Source: Amycolatopsis vastitatis
GTDB lineage: Bacteria; Actinomycetota; Actinomycetes; Mycobacteriales; Pseudonocardiaceae
Direction: 5' to 3'
Assembly: GCF_002234595.1 (NCBI RefSeq)
Contig: NZ_NMUL01000012.1
Span: 518,556 to 582,555, forward strand
DNA length: 64,000 nt
A program made the translations under genes and the position numbers. A model generated the notes under the pieces. It was not told where the DNA came from, did not search any database, and saw only the letters and a program-made list of their open reading frames with translations. Positions 47,817 through 56,849 of this stretch are shown in pieces. How positions within the stretch are numbered: position 1 is the first letter of the stretch; every line of letters starts with the position of its first letter.

Positions 47817-49190
47817 TCAGAGTGGCTTGCCGTTGACCGTCACGTTGGTGAACCGCGCGTTGTCCACGTATTTCAGCGTGTTCGACGTGTCGGACACGCC
47901 TTTAAACGTGGAATTCGCCACGGAGAACCCGTGCACATGGGCGTTCGAAAGCCCGCTGACGTCGAAGGTCTTGCCCGCGATCTTCGTGCTGGAGCAATTG
48001 CTGATCGTGAACGGGCCGAACGACGGGACGTAGCTTCCGGTCTGGCTGTTGTAGGTCGACGTCACGTACACGAAGTTCCGCGCGAAGGTGCCGGAAACGC
48101 TGTCGAGGTTGATGTTCTCCGAGAACCCGCCACGCAGCGTGTTCGACTTCACGTACAGCGCGAACTTGGTGTCACCCTTCACGGTGAGCTTGTACGCGTA
48201 GACGTTGCGGATCCCGCCGGTCTGCTCGCTGCCGCAGGTGATCGCGCCCCAGTTGCCGTTCATCACGCAGTTGACGACGACGAGGTTCTGGCACGGGACG
48301 TTCACCCGGCGCCCGTCGGCGTCCCGGCCGGACTTGATCGCGATGTTGTCGTCGTGCGCGCCGAGATTGCAGTTGGCGATGACGACGTGGTCGCACGACT
48401 CCGGATCGCAGCCGTCGGTGTTGCTGTGCGCGGTGCTCGGGTCGGTGCTGACGCCGTCGACCGTGACGTTGCGGCACAGCGTCGGGTGCAGCTGCCAGAA
48501 CATGGAGTTCTTCAGCGTGATGCCCTGGATCAGCACGTTTTCGCAGGCGTAGGGCTCGACGAACGCCGAGCGCATGGTGTGCCCGGAGCCCGGCACCACC
48601 CGCTTCTCCGGCGGGGTCCCCTTGGCCACCAGCGATTCCAGGTAGGCCCGGTCGCTGCCCTTGTTCCACGACGACGTCGCCGCCGCGTCGAGCGTGCCGC
48701 CGCCGGTCAGGCCGATGTTCTTCTCGCCGTGGGCGTAGATCATCGGCGAGTGGTTGACGCACTCGATGCCTTCGTAGCGCGTCAGGACGTTCGGGAACTT
48801 CGACGCGTCCCCGCTGAACTTCAGCACCGCGCCGGATTCGAGATGCAGGTCGACGTTGCTCTTGAGGTAGATGGCGCCGGTGAGGAAACTGCCGCCGGAG
48901 GGCACGATGACGTGCCCGCCGCCGGCCGCGGCGCAGGCGTCGACCGCCTTCTTGATCGCCGCGGTGTTGTCGGTCTTGCCGTCGTTCTTCGCGCCGTAGC
49001 CGGTGATCGGGAAGCTGCGATCCGGGAACGTGGGGACCGTCGTGTTCGCGACGATGTCGTTCGCCGCCGGCCACGGGAGCGGGGGAACGTCGATGCGGGG
49101 TGCCGCCGAGGCGACGGCCGGGAGCAGCGGCACAGCCGCCACCGCGAGCCCGCCCTTGATCAGCTGCCGCCGGGTGAACCTGCCGTCCAT
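47817..49190 (-). CDS. Exported glycoside hydrolase family 28 (polygalacturonase-like)
   Basis: A 457-residue exported right-handed beta-helix enzyme. A Tat signal (TRRQLIKGGLAVAAV) starts the protein. GH28 catalytic acids are visible: NTDGCDPESCD, then LGAHDDNIAIKSGRD (the DD pair), with WGAITCGSEQ in place of the usual GHG region; a final RFTNVTVNG closes. It would hydrolyse pectin-type galacturonan or related polysaccharide outside the cell. ATG 49190 places the Tat motif at the N-terminus, with GGAAG upstream. It carries no carbohydrate-binding module. Confidence 0.9.
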   Translation of the reverse strand: MDGRFTRRQLIKGGLAVAAVPLLPAVASAAPRIDVPPLPWPAANDIVANTTVPTFPDRSFPITGYGAKNDGKTDNTAAIKKAVDACAAAGGGHVIVPSGGSFLTGAIYLKSNVDLHLESGAVLKFSGDASKFPNVLTRYEGIECVNHSPMIYAHGEKNIGLTGGGTLDAAATSSWNKGSDRAYLESLVAKGTPPEKRVVPGSGHTMRSAFVEPYACENVLIQGITLKNSMFWQLHPTLCRNVTVDGVSTDPSTAHSNTDGCDPESCDHVVIANCNLGAHDDNIAIKSGRDADGRRVNVPCQNLVVVNCVMNGNWGAITCGSEQTGGIRNVYAYKLTVKGDTKFALYVKSNTLRGGFSENINLDSVSGTFARNFVYVTSTYNSQTGSYVPSFGPFTISNCSSTKIAGKTFDVSGLSNAHVHGFSVANSTFKGVSDTSNTLKYVDNARFTNVTVNGKPL

Positions 49191-49291
49191 GGACACTTCC
49201 TTCACGGGAAAGACCTGGTGCGACGGCGGAACCACGGCACTGACCGCGGGCACGACGAACTCTATCGGGCGCGAGCGGGCGGGCCAAGGCG

Positions 49292-49337
49292 GTCGTGAGT
49301 GAGAAACAGTGTTCTAACCCTGTTTCTCACTCACGAC
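49292..49337. terminator. Palindromic hairpin, copy 3 of a family
   Basis: Arms 49292-49313 and 49316-49337 match copy 1 (5942-5987) almost exactly, with one mismatch in the inner stem and centre CT instead of AG. It sits 3 bp past the stop of the reverse-strand 185-aa gene. Confidence 0.75.
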
Positions 49338-49340
49338 GGG

Positions 49341-49898
49341 TCAGGCGAGGTCCGGGCCCTTCGAGCGCAGGTCGTCGACCTTGCTCATGGCCTCCCGCAG
49401 CTCGCCCAGCCAGCTGTCCGCGTGCTGGCCGACCAGGCGGACCGCCCAGGCCAGGGCGTCCGACCGCGACCGCGCCACACCCGCGTCGACCAGCGTGTCG
49501 AGCACCAGGCGTTCCGGCTGCCGCAGCCGGGTCATCACCGGGGCCGAGTGCGTCGTGAACAGCGCCGTCGTCCCGCCGAGGCGTGCGCCCCACGCCACCT
49601 TGCGCTGGTAGCGGTGCTCGGCCTGACGCGCGATCTCGATGCGCTCGTCGCGCGTCTCCTCGCGGTACCGGCTGATCCGGCCCTCCTCGGCCGCGGCGCG
49701 GGCCGCGTCGTCCGGGTACTCCTCGGTCAGCGGCGGCAGCTCGCCGACCACGATGATCTCCTCGCGGTCCACCGTGACCTCCGGCGCGCCGGTGAACCAG
49801 CCGTCGGGCAGGCGCCCGCCGAACCAGGCCGCCGCGTCGTCCGCCGGGGGCACTTCGGCCTGTTGCCAGCCGCGGCCGCCCTTCCAGCCTCGTCCCAT
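49341..49898 (-). CDS. Hypothetical protein, 185 aa
   Basis: Not recognised by name. A basic Gly/Trp-rich N-terminus (GRGWKGGRGW), an acidic middle (EEIIVVGELPPLTEEYPDDAARAAAEEGRISRYREETRDERIEIARQAEHRYQRKVAWG is the region), then a helical C-terminal domain with LVLDTLVDAGVARSRSDALAWAVRLVGQHA, which looks like a ribbon-helix-helix-type or plasmid addiction-like DNA-binding helix pair. No partner gene adjoins it, so a regulator role is only a guess. Confidence 0.65.
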   Translation of the reverse strand: MGRGWKGGRGWQQAEVPPADDAAAWFGGRLPDGWFTGAPEVTVDREEIIVVGELPPLTEEYPDDAARAAAEEGRISRYREETRDERIEIARQAEHRYQRKVAWGARLGGTTALFTTHSAPVMTRLRQPERLVLDTLVDAGVARSRSDALAWAVRLVGQHADSWLGELREAMSKVDDLRSKGPDLA

Positions 49899-49984
49899 GA
49901 CTCCACCTCCGCGATTACATGATTACAACGCTACCGACGCTACGCGCGCTGCAGCGAAATCGGGACGGCGTTCACCCAGGGCGA

Positions 49985-51958
49985 TCAGAGCTGGGCGGCG
50001 AGGGCGTCCGGCGTGGTGACCGGGCGGTCGCAGACGTAGCCGCGGCAGACGTACGCCGCCGCGGCGCCGCCGACCAGGGGACGGTCGGCCAGCAGCGGGA
50101 CACCGGGGGCATCGGGCTCGCCGGCCAGCACGATGCCGCCGCCGTGGATGCCCCGGGCGGCCGCGAGGCGCAACGCCGGGTCCGCGCCGACCACCGCGAC
50201 CTGCACCGGACCGGCCTGCAGGGCCTCCGCGACCGACAGCCAGTGCCCGGCGAACCGCGGCACCCGCCCGGCCAGCACGCCGGCCCGGCGCAGCGCCTGC
50301 TCGGCCGCCTCCCGGTACCGGGCCGAGTCGGCGTGCCCCGCGAGCGCGGACGCCGTCAGCAGCGCTCCGGCCAGTGCGGACGCCCCCGCCGGGCTGGCGT
50401 TGTCGCCGGGGTCGGCCGGGCGCTGGACCAGCGTCTCGGCGTCGTCGGCGGTGTCGAAGTACGCGCCCGGGACGTCCGGGGACGCGAAGTGCGCCAGCGC
50501 CAGGTCGAGCAACCTGGTCGCCTCGGTGAGCCACCGCGCGGAACCGGTCGCCTGGTGCAGGGCCAGGAAGCCGTCGGCGACGCAGGCGTAGTCCTCCAGC
50601 ACCCCGGCGGATTCGCCGACGACGCCGTCGCGCGAACTCCGCCGCAGCCTGCCGTCGACGACGTGCACCCGCAGCAGCAGTTCGGCCGCGTCGACGGCCC
50701 ATTCGATCCACTGTGGACGATCCAGCGCGACGCCCGCCTCGGCCAGCGCGGTGATCGCCAGACCGTTCCAGGACGCGATCACCTTGTCGTCCCGGCCCGG
50801 CTGCGGCCGCTTCGCCCGCGCGTCCAGGAGCTTGACGCGCATCGGTTCGGGCAGGTCGCCGAAGAGCCGCAGCGTGGAGGCGCCCTCTTCGAAGGTGCCT
50901 TCGTCCGTGACGCCGAACAGCTCGGCTGCGGCCTGAGCGTCGTCGCCGAGCACCTCACGCAGCTGCGACGGCGTCCAGACGTACGTCAGGCCTTCGACGC
51001 CGTCGGTGTCCGCGTCCAGCGAAGACGCGAACCCGCCTTCAGGCGTCCGCAGTTCCGAAGCCAGGAACTCCGCCGTCCCCGCGGCGACGCGCAGCCCGGT
51101 CGCGGAGCCGGTGCGCCGCCAGAGGTGGGCGTAGAAGCGCAGCAGCAACGCGTTGTCGTACAACATCTTCTCGAAGTGCGGCACGATCCATTCGGCGTCC
51201 ACGGAATAGCGCGCGAACCCGCCGGCCAGCTGGTCGTACAGCCCGCCGCGGGCCATTGCCTCCGCCGTCGAGTCCACAAGGGACAGAGCGACCTTCGAGC
51301 CGGTGCGTTCGTGGTGGCGCAGCAGGAACTCCAGCACCATCGACGGCGGGAACTTCGGGGCCCGGCCGAAGCCGCCGTTGACGCTGTCCGCCTCCTGTTG
51401 GAGCTTCCCGACCGCGCCGGCGAGCGCCGCTTCGTCCACAACGGACTCCTTGAGCGGCCCGGTCTGCTCGGCGAGGTGCGCGACGATCTGCTTGGCGCCG
51501 TCCAGCAGCTCGTCCGGCCGCTCCTGCCAGGCTTCGGCGACGGCGGACAGCAGCTGCCGGAACGACGGCATGCCCGGCCGCGGCGACGGCGGGTAGTAGG
51601 TGCCGCAGTGGAACGGCTCGCCGTCCGGGGTCAGGAAGCAGGTCATCGGCCAGCCGCCCTGCCCGGTCATCGCCTGGGTGGCGGCCATGTACACCGCGTC
51701 GATGTCGGGTCGCTCTTCGCGGTCGACCTTGATGTTGACGAAGTGCGCGTTCATCACGGCCGCGGTTTCGGCGTCCTCGAACGACTCGTGCGCCATGACG
51801 TGGCACCAGTGGCACGCGGCGTAGCCGACGGAAAGCAGGATCGGCACGTTCCGGCGGCGCGCCTCGGCGAGCGCGTCGGGCCCCCACTGCCACCACTCGA
51901 CCGGGTTGTCCGCGTGCTGGAGCAGGTACGGGCTGGTCGCGCTGGCGAGGCGGTTCAT
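49985..51958 (-). CDS. DUF255 thioredoxin-domain protein (YyaL/SSP411-like)
   Basis: A 657-residue cytoplasmic protein. The N-terminal DUF255 thioredoxin-like domain has SPYLLQHADNPVEW and CHWCHVMAHESFED (CxxC); the rest is an alpha/alpha toroid like N-acylglucosamine epimerases and glycosidases (GGFFDQLAGG-type LYDQLAGGFARYSVD, WNGLAITALAEA). Function is unknown (possible cellobiose epimerase or RNA-related). Position matches Rv1084. A 25-bp direct repeat begins 13 bp upstream of its start and recurs 570 bp away. Confidence 0.85.
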   Translation of the reverse strand: MNRLASATSPYLLQHADNPVEWWQWGPDALAEARRRNVPILLSVGYAACHWCHVMAHESFEDAETAAVMNAHFVNIKVDREERPDIDAVYMAATQAMTGQGGWPMTCFLTPDGEPFHCGTYYPPSPRPGMPSFRQLLSAVAEAWQERPDELLDGAKQIVAHLAEQTGPLKESVVDEAALAGAVGKLQQEADSVNGGFGRAPKFPPSMVLEFLLRHHERTGSKVALSLVDSTAEAMARGGLYDQLAGGFARYSVDAEWIVPHFEKMLYDNALLLRFYAHLWRRTGSATGLRVAAGTAEFLASELRTPEGGFASSLDADTDGVEGLTYVWTPSQLREVLGDDAQAAAELFGVTDEGTFEEGASTLRLFGDLPEPMRVKLLDARAKRPQPGRDDKVIASWNGLAITALAEAGVALDRPQWIEWAVDAAELLLRVHVVDGRLRRSSRDGVVGESAGVLEDYACVADGFLALHQATGSARWLTEATRLLDLALAHFASPDVPGAYFDTADDAETLVQRPADPGDNASPAGASALAGALLTASALAGHADSARYREAAEQALRRAGVLAGRVPRFAGHWLSVAEALQAGPVQVAVVGADPALRLAAARGIHGGGIVLAGEPDAPGVPLLADRPLVGGAAAAYVCRGYVCDRPVTTPDALAAQL

Positions 51959-51970
51959 GCCTCCAGGGTC

Positions 51971-51995
51971 GCACCCGGGAAAACCGGGCGCGCGG
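51971..51995. repeat. Direct repeat copy A flanking the lectin fragment
   Basis: 25 bp identical at 24 positions to 52541-52565, exactly 570 bp apart. It starts next to the yyaL-like start codon. The core is CGGGAAAACCGGGCGCGCGG. Confidence 0.85.
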
Positions 51996-52107
51996 CAGCC
52001 GCGGGAATCTCGCGGGCCGCGGCAACCTTTCCGCCGGCCGGCGGCAACCAGGTGTTCGTCCGGCCACGCGGTCCGGTCAGAGGCAGCGACCGAAAGAGAG
52101 CACCGAC

Positions 52108-52525
52108 ATGTCCCCTCGCCTACCCACGTCGTCGCCGGCGTCCCCCGCCGGTGGCCGTGGCCGCCCGGCTCGCCAGGGACGGCATCGCGGACGCCGGTTG
52201 TTCCAGCGCCGGGGTTTCTGGGCGGCCGTCGTCCTGTCCGTCGTGACCGGCTCCGTGCGGCGGTGGTCCAGTGGGGCCGTCACGACGGGGCCAACCAGCA
52301 GTTCCACCTGGAGAAGTCGCCGGACGGCCACGTGCGCCTGATCAACCGCTTCAGCGGCATGGCCGTCGAGGTCCCCGCCGGTGCCAAGACCGCCGGGGCC
52401 CGCATCGGCCAGTACCACGACTGGGGCGGCGCCAACCAGCAGTGGCAGCTCGTCCCGGCCGAGAGCGTCGGCGGCTCCGGCAGACGATCGCGTACCGCAA
52501 CTCGGGTGGCACGCCAATCAAGTAG
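52108..52525 (+). pseudogene. Broken ricin-type lectin fragment
   Basis: About 60 residues in one frame (from about 52275) match a ricin B-type beta-trefoil: GANQQFHLEK, HVRLINRFSGMAVEV, ARIGQYHDWGGANQQWQLVP, carrying the QxW repeats. The upstream piece with a possible signal-like stretch (RRGFWAAVVLSVVTGS, from ATG 52108) is in another frame and the end is shifted again. There is no complete gene: two frameshifts and missing repeats. It lies between 25-bp direct repeats. Confidence 0.7.
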
Positions 52526-52529
52526 CCGA

Positions 52530-52572
52530 CCGGTGACCGCGCACGCGGGAAAACCGGGCGCGCGGTCACCGG
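52530..52572. terminator. Hairpin just upstream of hen1
   Basis: 13-bp perfect arms (52530-52542 and 52560-52572) with a 17-nt loop that contains the second repeat copy. It ends 20 bp before the hen1 start, so it may act as a terminator for what lies upstream or as a leader stem. Confidence 0.5.
52541..52565. repeat. Direct repeat copy B flanking the lectin fragment
   Basis: Second copy of the 25-bp repeat at 51971 (one mismatch). It lies beside hen1, so the two copies bracket a 545-bp inserted segment. Confidence 0.85.
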
Positions 52573-52592
52573 CCCTCCGCCACACTGGGCCG

Positions 52593-53960
52593 GTGCTGCT
52601 GACCATCACGACGACCCGGACCCCCGCCACCGACCTGGGCTTTCTCCTGCACAAGCATCCGGAGAAGGCGCAGTCGGTCGCGTTGTCGGCCGGGAACGCG
52701 CACGTCTTCTACCCGGAAGCCGCGCCGGAACGGTGCACTGTCGCATTGTTCGTCGAGATCGATCCCGTCGGGCTCGTGCGCGGCGGCGGGACCTCGCTGA
52801 CCCAGTACGTCAACGACCGGCCGTACGCGGGTGGCTCGTACCTCGCGGTCGCGCTGCGGGCGGCCTTCACGACCGCGCTCGCCGGGCGCTGTACCGCGCG
52901 GCCGGAGCTGGTCGACGAGCCGTTCGAGCTGGAGATCCACGTGCCGTCGCTGTCCGCCCGGGGCGGGCCCGAGGTCGTGCACAAGCTGTTCGAGCCGCTC
53001 GGCTGGCGCGTCACGACCGCGCCGATCCCGCTCGACCCTCAGTTTCCGCAGTGGGGCGACAGTCGCTATGTCGACTTGCGCCTCGCCGGCACCCAGCGCG
53101 TCGCCGACGCGCTGCGCCACCTGTACGTCCTGCTGCCGGCCCTTGACGGCGACAAGCACTACTGGGTCGGCGAGGACGAGGCCGACAAGCTGCTGCGCGC
53201 CGGCGAAGGCTGGCTCGCCGGGCACCCCGAGCGGACGCTCATCACGAACCGCTATCTCGAGCGGCGCCGCGCGGTCGTGAACTACGCGCTTTCGCGGCTG
53301 GCCGAGGCGGACGACGTCCCGGCGGAGGCCGAGGCGCGGGTCACGGAGGTGCCGGACAAGCCCGAGAGCCTCGCGTCGCAGCGCCACGGCAGCGTGCTCG
53401 CCGCGTTGCGGGCCGCGGGCGCGCGGCGCGTGCTGGACCTCGGCTGCGGCTCCGGCGCACTGCTGCGCGTGCTCGAAAGCGAGCACTCGTTCACCGAGAT
53501 CGTCGGCGTCGACGTCTCGAGCAGCGCGTTGAACCTCGCCGAGAAGCGGCTGAAGGACAGCACCCGCGTCACGCTCCGGCAGTCCGCGCTGACCTACGCC
53601 GACCCGGCACTGGCCGGGTTCGACGCCGCCGTGCTCATGGAGGTCGTCGAGCACGTCGACCAGGAGCGGCTCCCGGCACTGGAACACGCGGTGTTCGGCG
53701 TCGCCGCGCCGCGCACGGTGGTCGTCACGACGCCCAACGCTGAGTACAACCGGCTGTTCGAGTTCCTGCCGATGGGGCATTTCCGGCACGCCGACCACCG
53801 GTTCGAATGGACGCGAGCCGAGTTCCGCGCCTGGGCGGACGGCGTCGCGACCCGGCGCGGCTACGACGTCCGGTACGTGCCGATCGGACCGGAGGACCAG
53901 GAATCGGGACCGCCGACCCAGATGGCGGTCTTCACCACCCACGAGGAGGTGGCCGCGTGA
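52593..53960 (+). CDS. hen1: 3'-terminal RNA ribose 2'-O-methyltransferase Hen1
   Basis: A 455-residue bacterial Hen1. The N-terminal half (about 1-240) is the Hen1-specific domain that binds and activates Pnkp; the C-terminal half is a SAM methyltransferase with DLGCGSGALL (about 280) and the Mn-binding set EVVEH (ExxEH, about 348) and a following His in MGHFRHADHRFEW. It 2'-O-methylates the 3' end of repaired tRNA at the cut so it resists renewed cleavage. GTG start 52593; its stop overlaps the pnkp start (GTGA), giving the classic hen1-pnkp operon. Confidence 0.93.
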   Translation: MLLTITTTRTPATDLGFLLHKHPEKAQSVALSAGNAHVFYPEAAPERCTVALFVEIDPVGLVRGGGTSLTQYVNDRPYAGGSYLAVALRAAFTTALAGRCTARPELVDEPFELEIHVPSLSARGGPEVVHKLFEPLGWRVTTAPIPLDPQFPQWGDSRYVDLRLAGTQRVADALRHLYVLLPALDGDKHYWVGEDEADKLLRAGEGWLAGHPERTLITNRYLERRRAVVNYALSRLAEADDVPAEAEARVTEVPDKPESLASQRHGSVLAALRAAGARRVLDLGCGSGALLRVLESEHSFTEIVGVDVSSSALNLAEKRLKDSTRVTLRQSALTYADPALAGFDAAVLMEVVEHVDQERLPALEHAVFGVAAPRTVVVTTPNAEYNRLFEFLPMGHFRHADHRFEWTRAEFRAWADGVATRRGYDVRYVPIGPEDQESGPPTQMAVFTTHEEVAA

Positions 53961-56449
53961 AGCTGACCGTCCCCGACATGGCGCTCGTCGTGCTCGTCGG
54001 CGCTTCCGGCTCCGGCAAGTCGACCTTCGCGCGCACGCACTTCGCGCCCACGCAGGTGCTCTCCAGCGACTTCTTCCGCGGACTCGTCGCCGACGACGAA
54101 AACGACCAGTCCGCGTCGGCCGACGCCTTCGACGCGCTGCACTACATCGCCGGCAAGCGGCTCGCGGCCGGGCGGACGACCGTCATCGACGCGACGAACG
54201 TCCAGCGCGCTTCGCGGGCGAGCCTGGTGAAGCTCGCGAAGGAGCACGACGTGCTGCCGACGGCGATCGTGCTCGACGTGCCGATCGCGGTCTGCGCCGC
54301 GCGCAACGCTTCACGCCCCGACCGCGACTTCGGCGACCACGTGATCCGGCGGCAGCGCGGCGAGCTGCAGCGGTCGCTGAAGTCGTTGGAGCGCGAGGGT
54401 TTCCGGCGTGTGCACGTGCTGCGGTCCGAGGCCGAGGTGGCCGAGGCGGAGATCGTCGTCGAGCCGCTGCGCAACGACAAGCGCGAGCTGACCGGGCCGT
54501 TCGACGTGATCGGCGACGTCCACGGCTGCGCGGCCGAGCTCGAGGAACTGCTGGCCGAGCTGGGGTACGTCGACGGCGTGCACCCGGCGGGCCGGACGGC
54601 GGTGTTCGTCGGCGACCTCGTCGACCGCGGCCCCGACACCCCGGGCGTGCTGCGCCGCGTGATGGCGATGACGGCGGCGGGGAACGCGCTGGTCGTGTGC
54701 GGGAACCACGAGCAGAAGCTGGTGCGGGCGCTGCACGGGCGGAAGGTCAACGTCGCGCACGGGCTCGCCGAGTCGCTGGAGCAGCTCGGCGCGGAGAGCG
54801 AGGAGTTCCGGCGGAAGGCGCACGAATTCTGCGACGGGCTGATCGCGCACTACGTCCTCGACGGCGGCAACCTGGTCGTCGCGCACGCCGGGCTGCCCGA
54901 GCGGTACCACGGGCGCGCGTCCGGGCGGGTGCGCAGCATGGCGCTGTACGGCGACACGACCGGCGAGACCGACGAGTACGGCCTGCCGGTGCGGCTGCCG
55001 TGGGCCCGCGACTACCGCGGGTCCGCGATGGTCCTGTACGGGCACACGCCGACGCTGGAGCCGGAGTGGGTCAACAACACCATGTGCCTCGACACCGGTG
55101 CCGTGTTCGGCGGGAAGCTGACCGCGCTGCGCTATCCGGAGCGCGAAGTCGTCTCGGTGAAGGCGCACCAGGTCTGGTACGAGCCGTCCCGCCCGCTCGA
55201 CGCGTCCCGCCCGCTCGGCGGCCGCGAGCCGGCGGTGCTGGAACTGACCGACGTCACCGGCAAGCGGATCGTGCAGACCGCGCACCACGGCCGGGTCGGC
55301 GTCTCGGCGGAGCAGTCGGCGGCGGCCCTGGAGGTGATGAGCCGGTTCGCGGTCGACCCGCGGTGGCTGCAGTACCTGCCGCCGACGATGGCGCCGTGCT
55401 CGACGTCGTCTCGTCCCGGTCACCTCGAGCACCCGGAGGAGGCGTTCGCCGAGTTCCGGGCGGCCGGGGTGCAGTCGGTCGTCTGCCAGGAGAAGCACAT
55501 GGGCTCGCGGGCCGTCGTGCTGGTGTGCCAGGACGACGACGTCGCGTACCAGCGCTTCGGGATCCGCGGCGGCGGCGCCGTGTACACGCGGACCGGACGG
55601 CCGTTCTTCTCGGCGGAGCAGAATGCCGCGCTCTTGGCGGACGTGCGGTCGGCGGCGGCCGGGCTGTTCGAAGAGCTGTGTTCGGGCTGGCTGCTGCTCG
55701 ACGCGGAACTGCTGCCGTGGAGCGCGAAGGCCGGTTCGCTCATCGCCGACCAGTACGCCTCGGTGGGCGCGGCGGCCCAGGCGGTGCTCCCGGCGGTGGT
55801 CTCGGCGTTGACGACGGCGGCCACGCGCGGCATCGACGTCTCCGGCCTGCTGACCCGGACGGCGCTGCGAGAGTCCACAGTGGACGCCTACCGGACGGCG
55901 TACCGGCGCTACTGCTGGCCGACCTCGGGACTGGACGGAGTGCGGCTGGCGCCGTTCCAGCTGCTGGCCTCCGAAGCGAGGGCGTATCACGACCGGCCGC
56001 ACGAGTGGCACCTGTCGCTGCTCGACGGCCTCGCCGGGCCGCGGTTCCAGCGGACCCGGACCCTTTCCGTCGACCTGCTGGACGCCGCGTCGGTCGCCGA
56101 GGGCGTCTCGTGGTGGGAGGAGCTGACGGCGGCCGGCGGCGAGGGCATGGTCGTCAAGCCGTCGGCGAACCTGACGCGGGGAACGCGCGGGCTGGTCCAG
56201 CCGGGGGTGAAGGTCCGCGGACGCGAGTACCTGCGGATCATCTACGGCCCCGACTACACGCTGCCGGAGAACCTCGAGCGGCTGCGCAAGCGCGGGCTCA
56301 ACCGGAAGCGCATGCTGGCACTGCGCGAGTACGCGCTGGGGCTGGAGGCCCTGGAGCGCGTCGCGCGAGGTGAGCCGTTGTGGCGGGTGCACGAGTGCGT
56401 GTTCGCGGTGCTCGCGCTGGAGTCCGACCCGGTGGACCCACGGCTCTAA
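53957..56449 (+). CDS. pnkp: Polynucleotide kinase-phosphatase/ligase Pnkp
   Basis: An 830-residue three-domain RNA repair enzyme. Residues about 1-170: 5' kinase with GASGSGKST (15-23). About 178-440: 2',3'-phosphatase of calcineurin type with DVHGC, GDLVDRG, CGNHE and AHAGL. About 470-830: adenylyl-/ligase domain with EKHMGSR, nucleophile Lys513. Pnkp heals and seals RNA cut by ribotoxins, together with Hen1 encoded just upstream (4-bp overlap). Lengths and all three active sites are intact. A hairpin follows the stop. Confidence 0.95.
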   Translation: MKLTVPDMALVVLVGASGSGKSTFARTHFAPTQVLSSDFFRGLVADDENDQSASADAFDALHYIAGKRLAAGRTTVIDATNVQRASRASLVKLAKEHDVLPTAIVLDVPIAVCAARNASRPDRDFGDHVIRRQRGELQRSLKSLEREGFRRVHVLRSEAEVAEAEIVVEPLRNDKRELTGPFDVIGDVHGCAAELEELLAELGYVDGVHPAGRTAVFVGDLVDRGPDTPGVLRRVMAMTAAGNALVVCGNHEQKLVRALHGRKVNVAHGLAESLEQLGAESEEFRRKAHEFCDGLIAHYVLDGGNLVVAHAGLPERYHGRASGRVRSMALYGDTTGETDEYGLPVRLPWARDYRGSAMVLYGHTPTLEPEWVNNTMCLDTGAVFGGKLTALRYPEREVVSVKAHQVWYEPSRPLDASRPLGGREPAVLELTDVTGKRIVQTAHHGRVGVSAEQSAAALEVMSRFAVDPRWLQYLPPTMAPCSTSSRPGHLEHPEEAFAEFRAAGVQSVVCQEKHMGSRAVVLVCQDDDVAYQRFGIRGGGAVYTRTGRPFFSAEQNAALLADVRSAAAGLFEELCSGWLLLDAELLPWSAKAGSLIADQYASVGAAAQAVLPAVVSALTTAATRGIDVSGLLTRTALRESTVDAYRTAYRRYCWPTSGLDGVRLAPFQLLASEARAYHDRPHEWHLSLLDGLAGPRFQRTRTLSVDLLDAASVAEGVSWWEELTAAGGEGMVVKPSANLTRGTRGLVQPGVKVRGREYLRIIYGPDYTLPENLERLRKRGLNRKRMLALREYALGLEALERVARGEPLWRVHECVFAVLALESDPVDPRL

Positions 56450-56452
56450 CAG

Positions 56453-56505
56453 CGCCCCAATGTGGCGTTGGGTGCGTCCAACGCACCGAACGCCACATTG
56501 GGGCG
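56453..56505. terminator. Long interrupted hairpin after pnkp
   Basis: Outer arms of 17 bp (56453-56469 and 56489-56505), one G-G mismatch, then inner arms GGTGCGT (56471-56477) and ACGCACC (56481-56487) around CCA. A roughly 25-bp stem lies 4 bp past the pnkp stop and 12 bp from the convergent small membrane gene; probable shared terminator. Confidence 0.8.
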
Positions 56506-56516
56506 TTTGGGTCCCG

Positions 56517-56849
56517 CTAGTCGGACTTGGCCGAGGAGGCGCCGTTCGGCTGCTTCTTCTCCGGCTCCGCGGCGGCCTCGGCCTCGGCCGGTGGCTCGTC
56601 CGCCTTCGGCGCGGCCTCGGCGGGCGGGTCGTCGAAGCTGGCCGGGACGCGCTTCAGGTGCTTCGTCATCGAGCGGACCAGGAAGGCCACCGCGATGAGG
56701 AACAGGATCAGCACCAGGAAGCCGACCGGGGAGGACTTGCCGAAGTCCTCCCCCTGCCCGCCGTTGTCGCCGTTGCCCGGCTGCTGCGTCAGCACCAGGG
56801 CCGACGCGGTCACCGGAAGCGCCACGCCGGCCGGCAGCGTCAGACTCAT
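56517..56849 (-). CDS. Small membrane protein beside mca, 110 aa
   Basis: A 110-residue protein: possible signal-like N-terminus (LPAGVALPVTASALVLTQQ), a polar loop, one strong membrane helix (VGFLVLILFLIAVAFLVRSM, about 44-63) and an acidic/Pro-Ala-rich disordered C-terminus. It sits immediately downstream of mca with a 4-bp overlap and matches the position of Rv1083. No function is known; partnership with Mca is suggested only by linkage. Confidence 0.8.
   Translation of the reverse strand: MSLTLPAGVALPVTASALVLTQQPGNGDNGGQGEDFGKSSPVGFLVLILFLIAVAFLVRSMTKHLKRVPASFDDPPAEAAPKADEPPAEAEAAAEPEKKQPNGASSAKSD

Noticed and set aside
52108..52525. An intact ricin-type lectin gene
   Set aside because: The lectin-like residues fall in one frame and the signal-like part in another; only about half a trefoil is present, so it is called a remnant.
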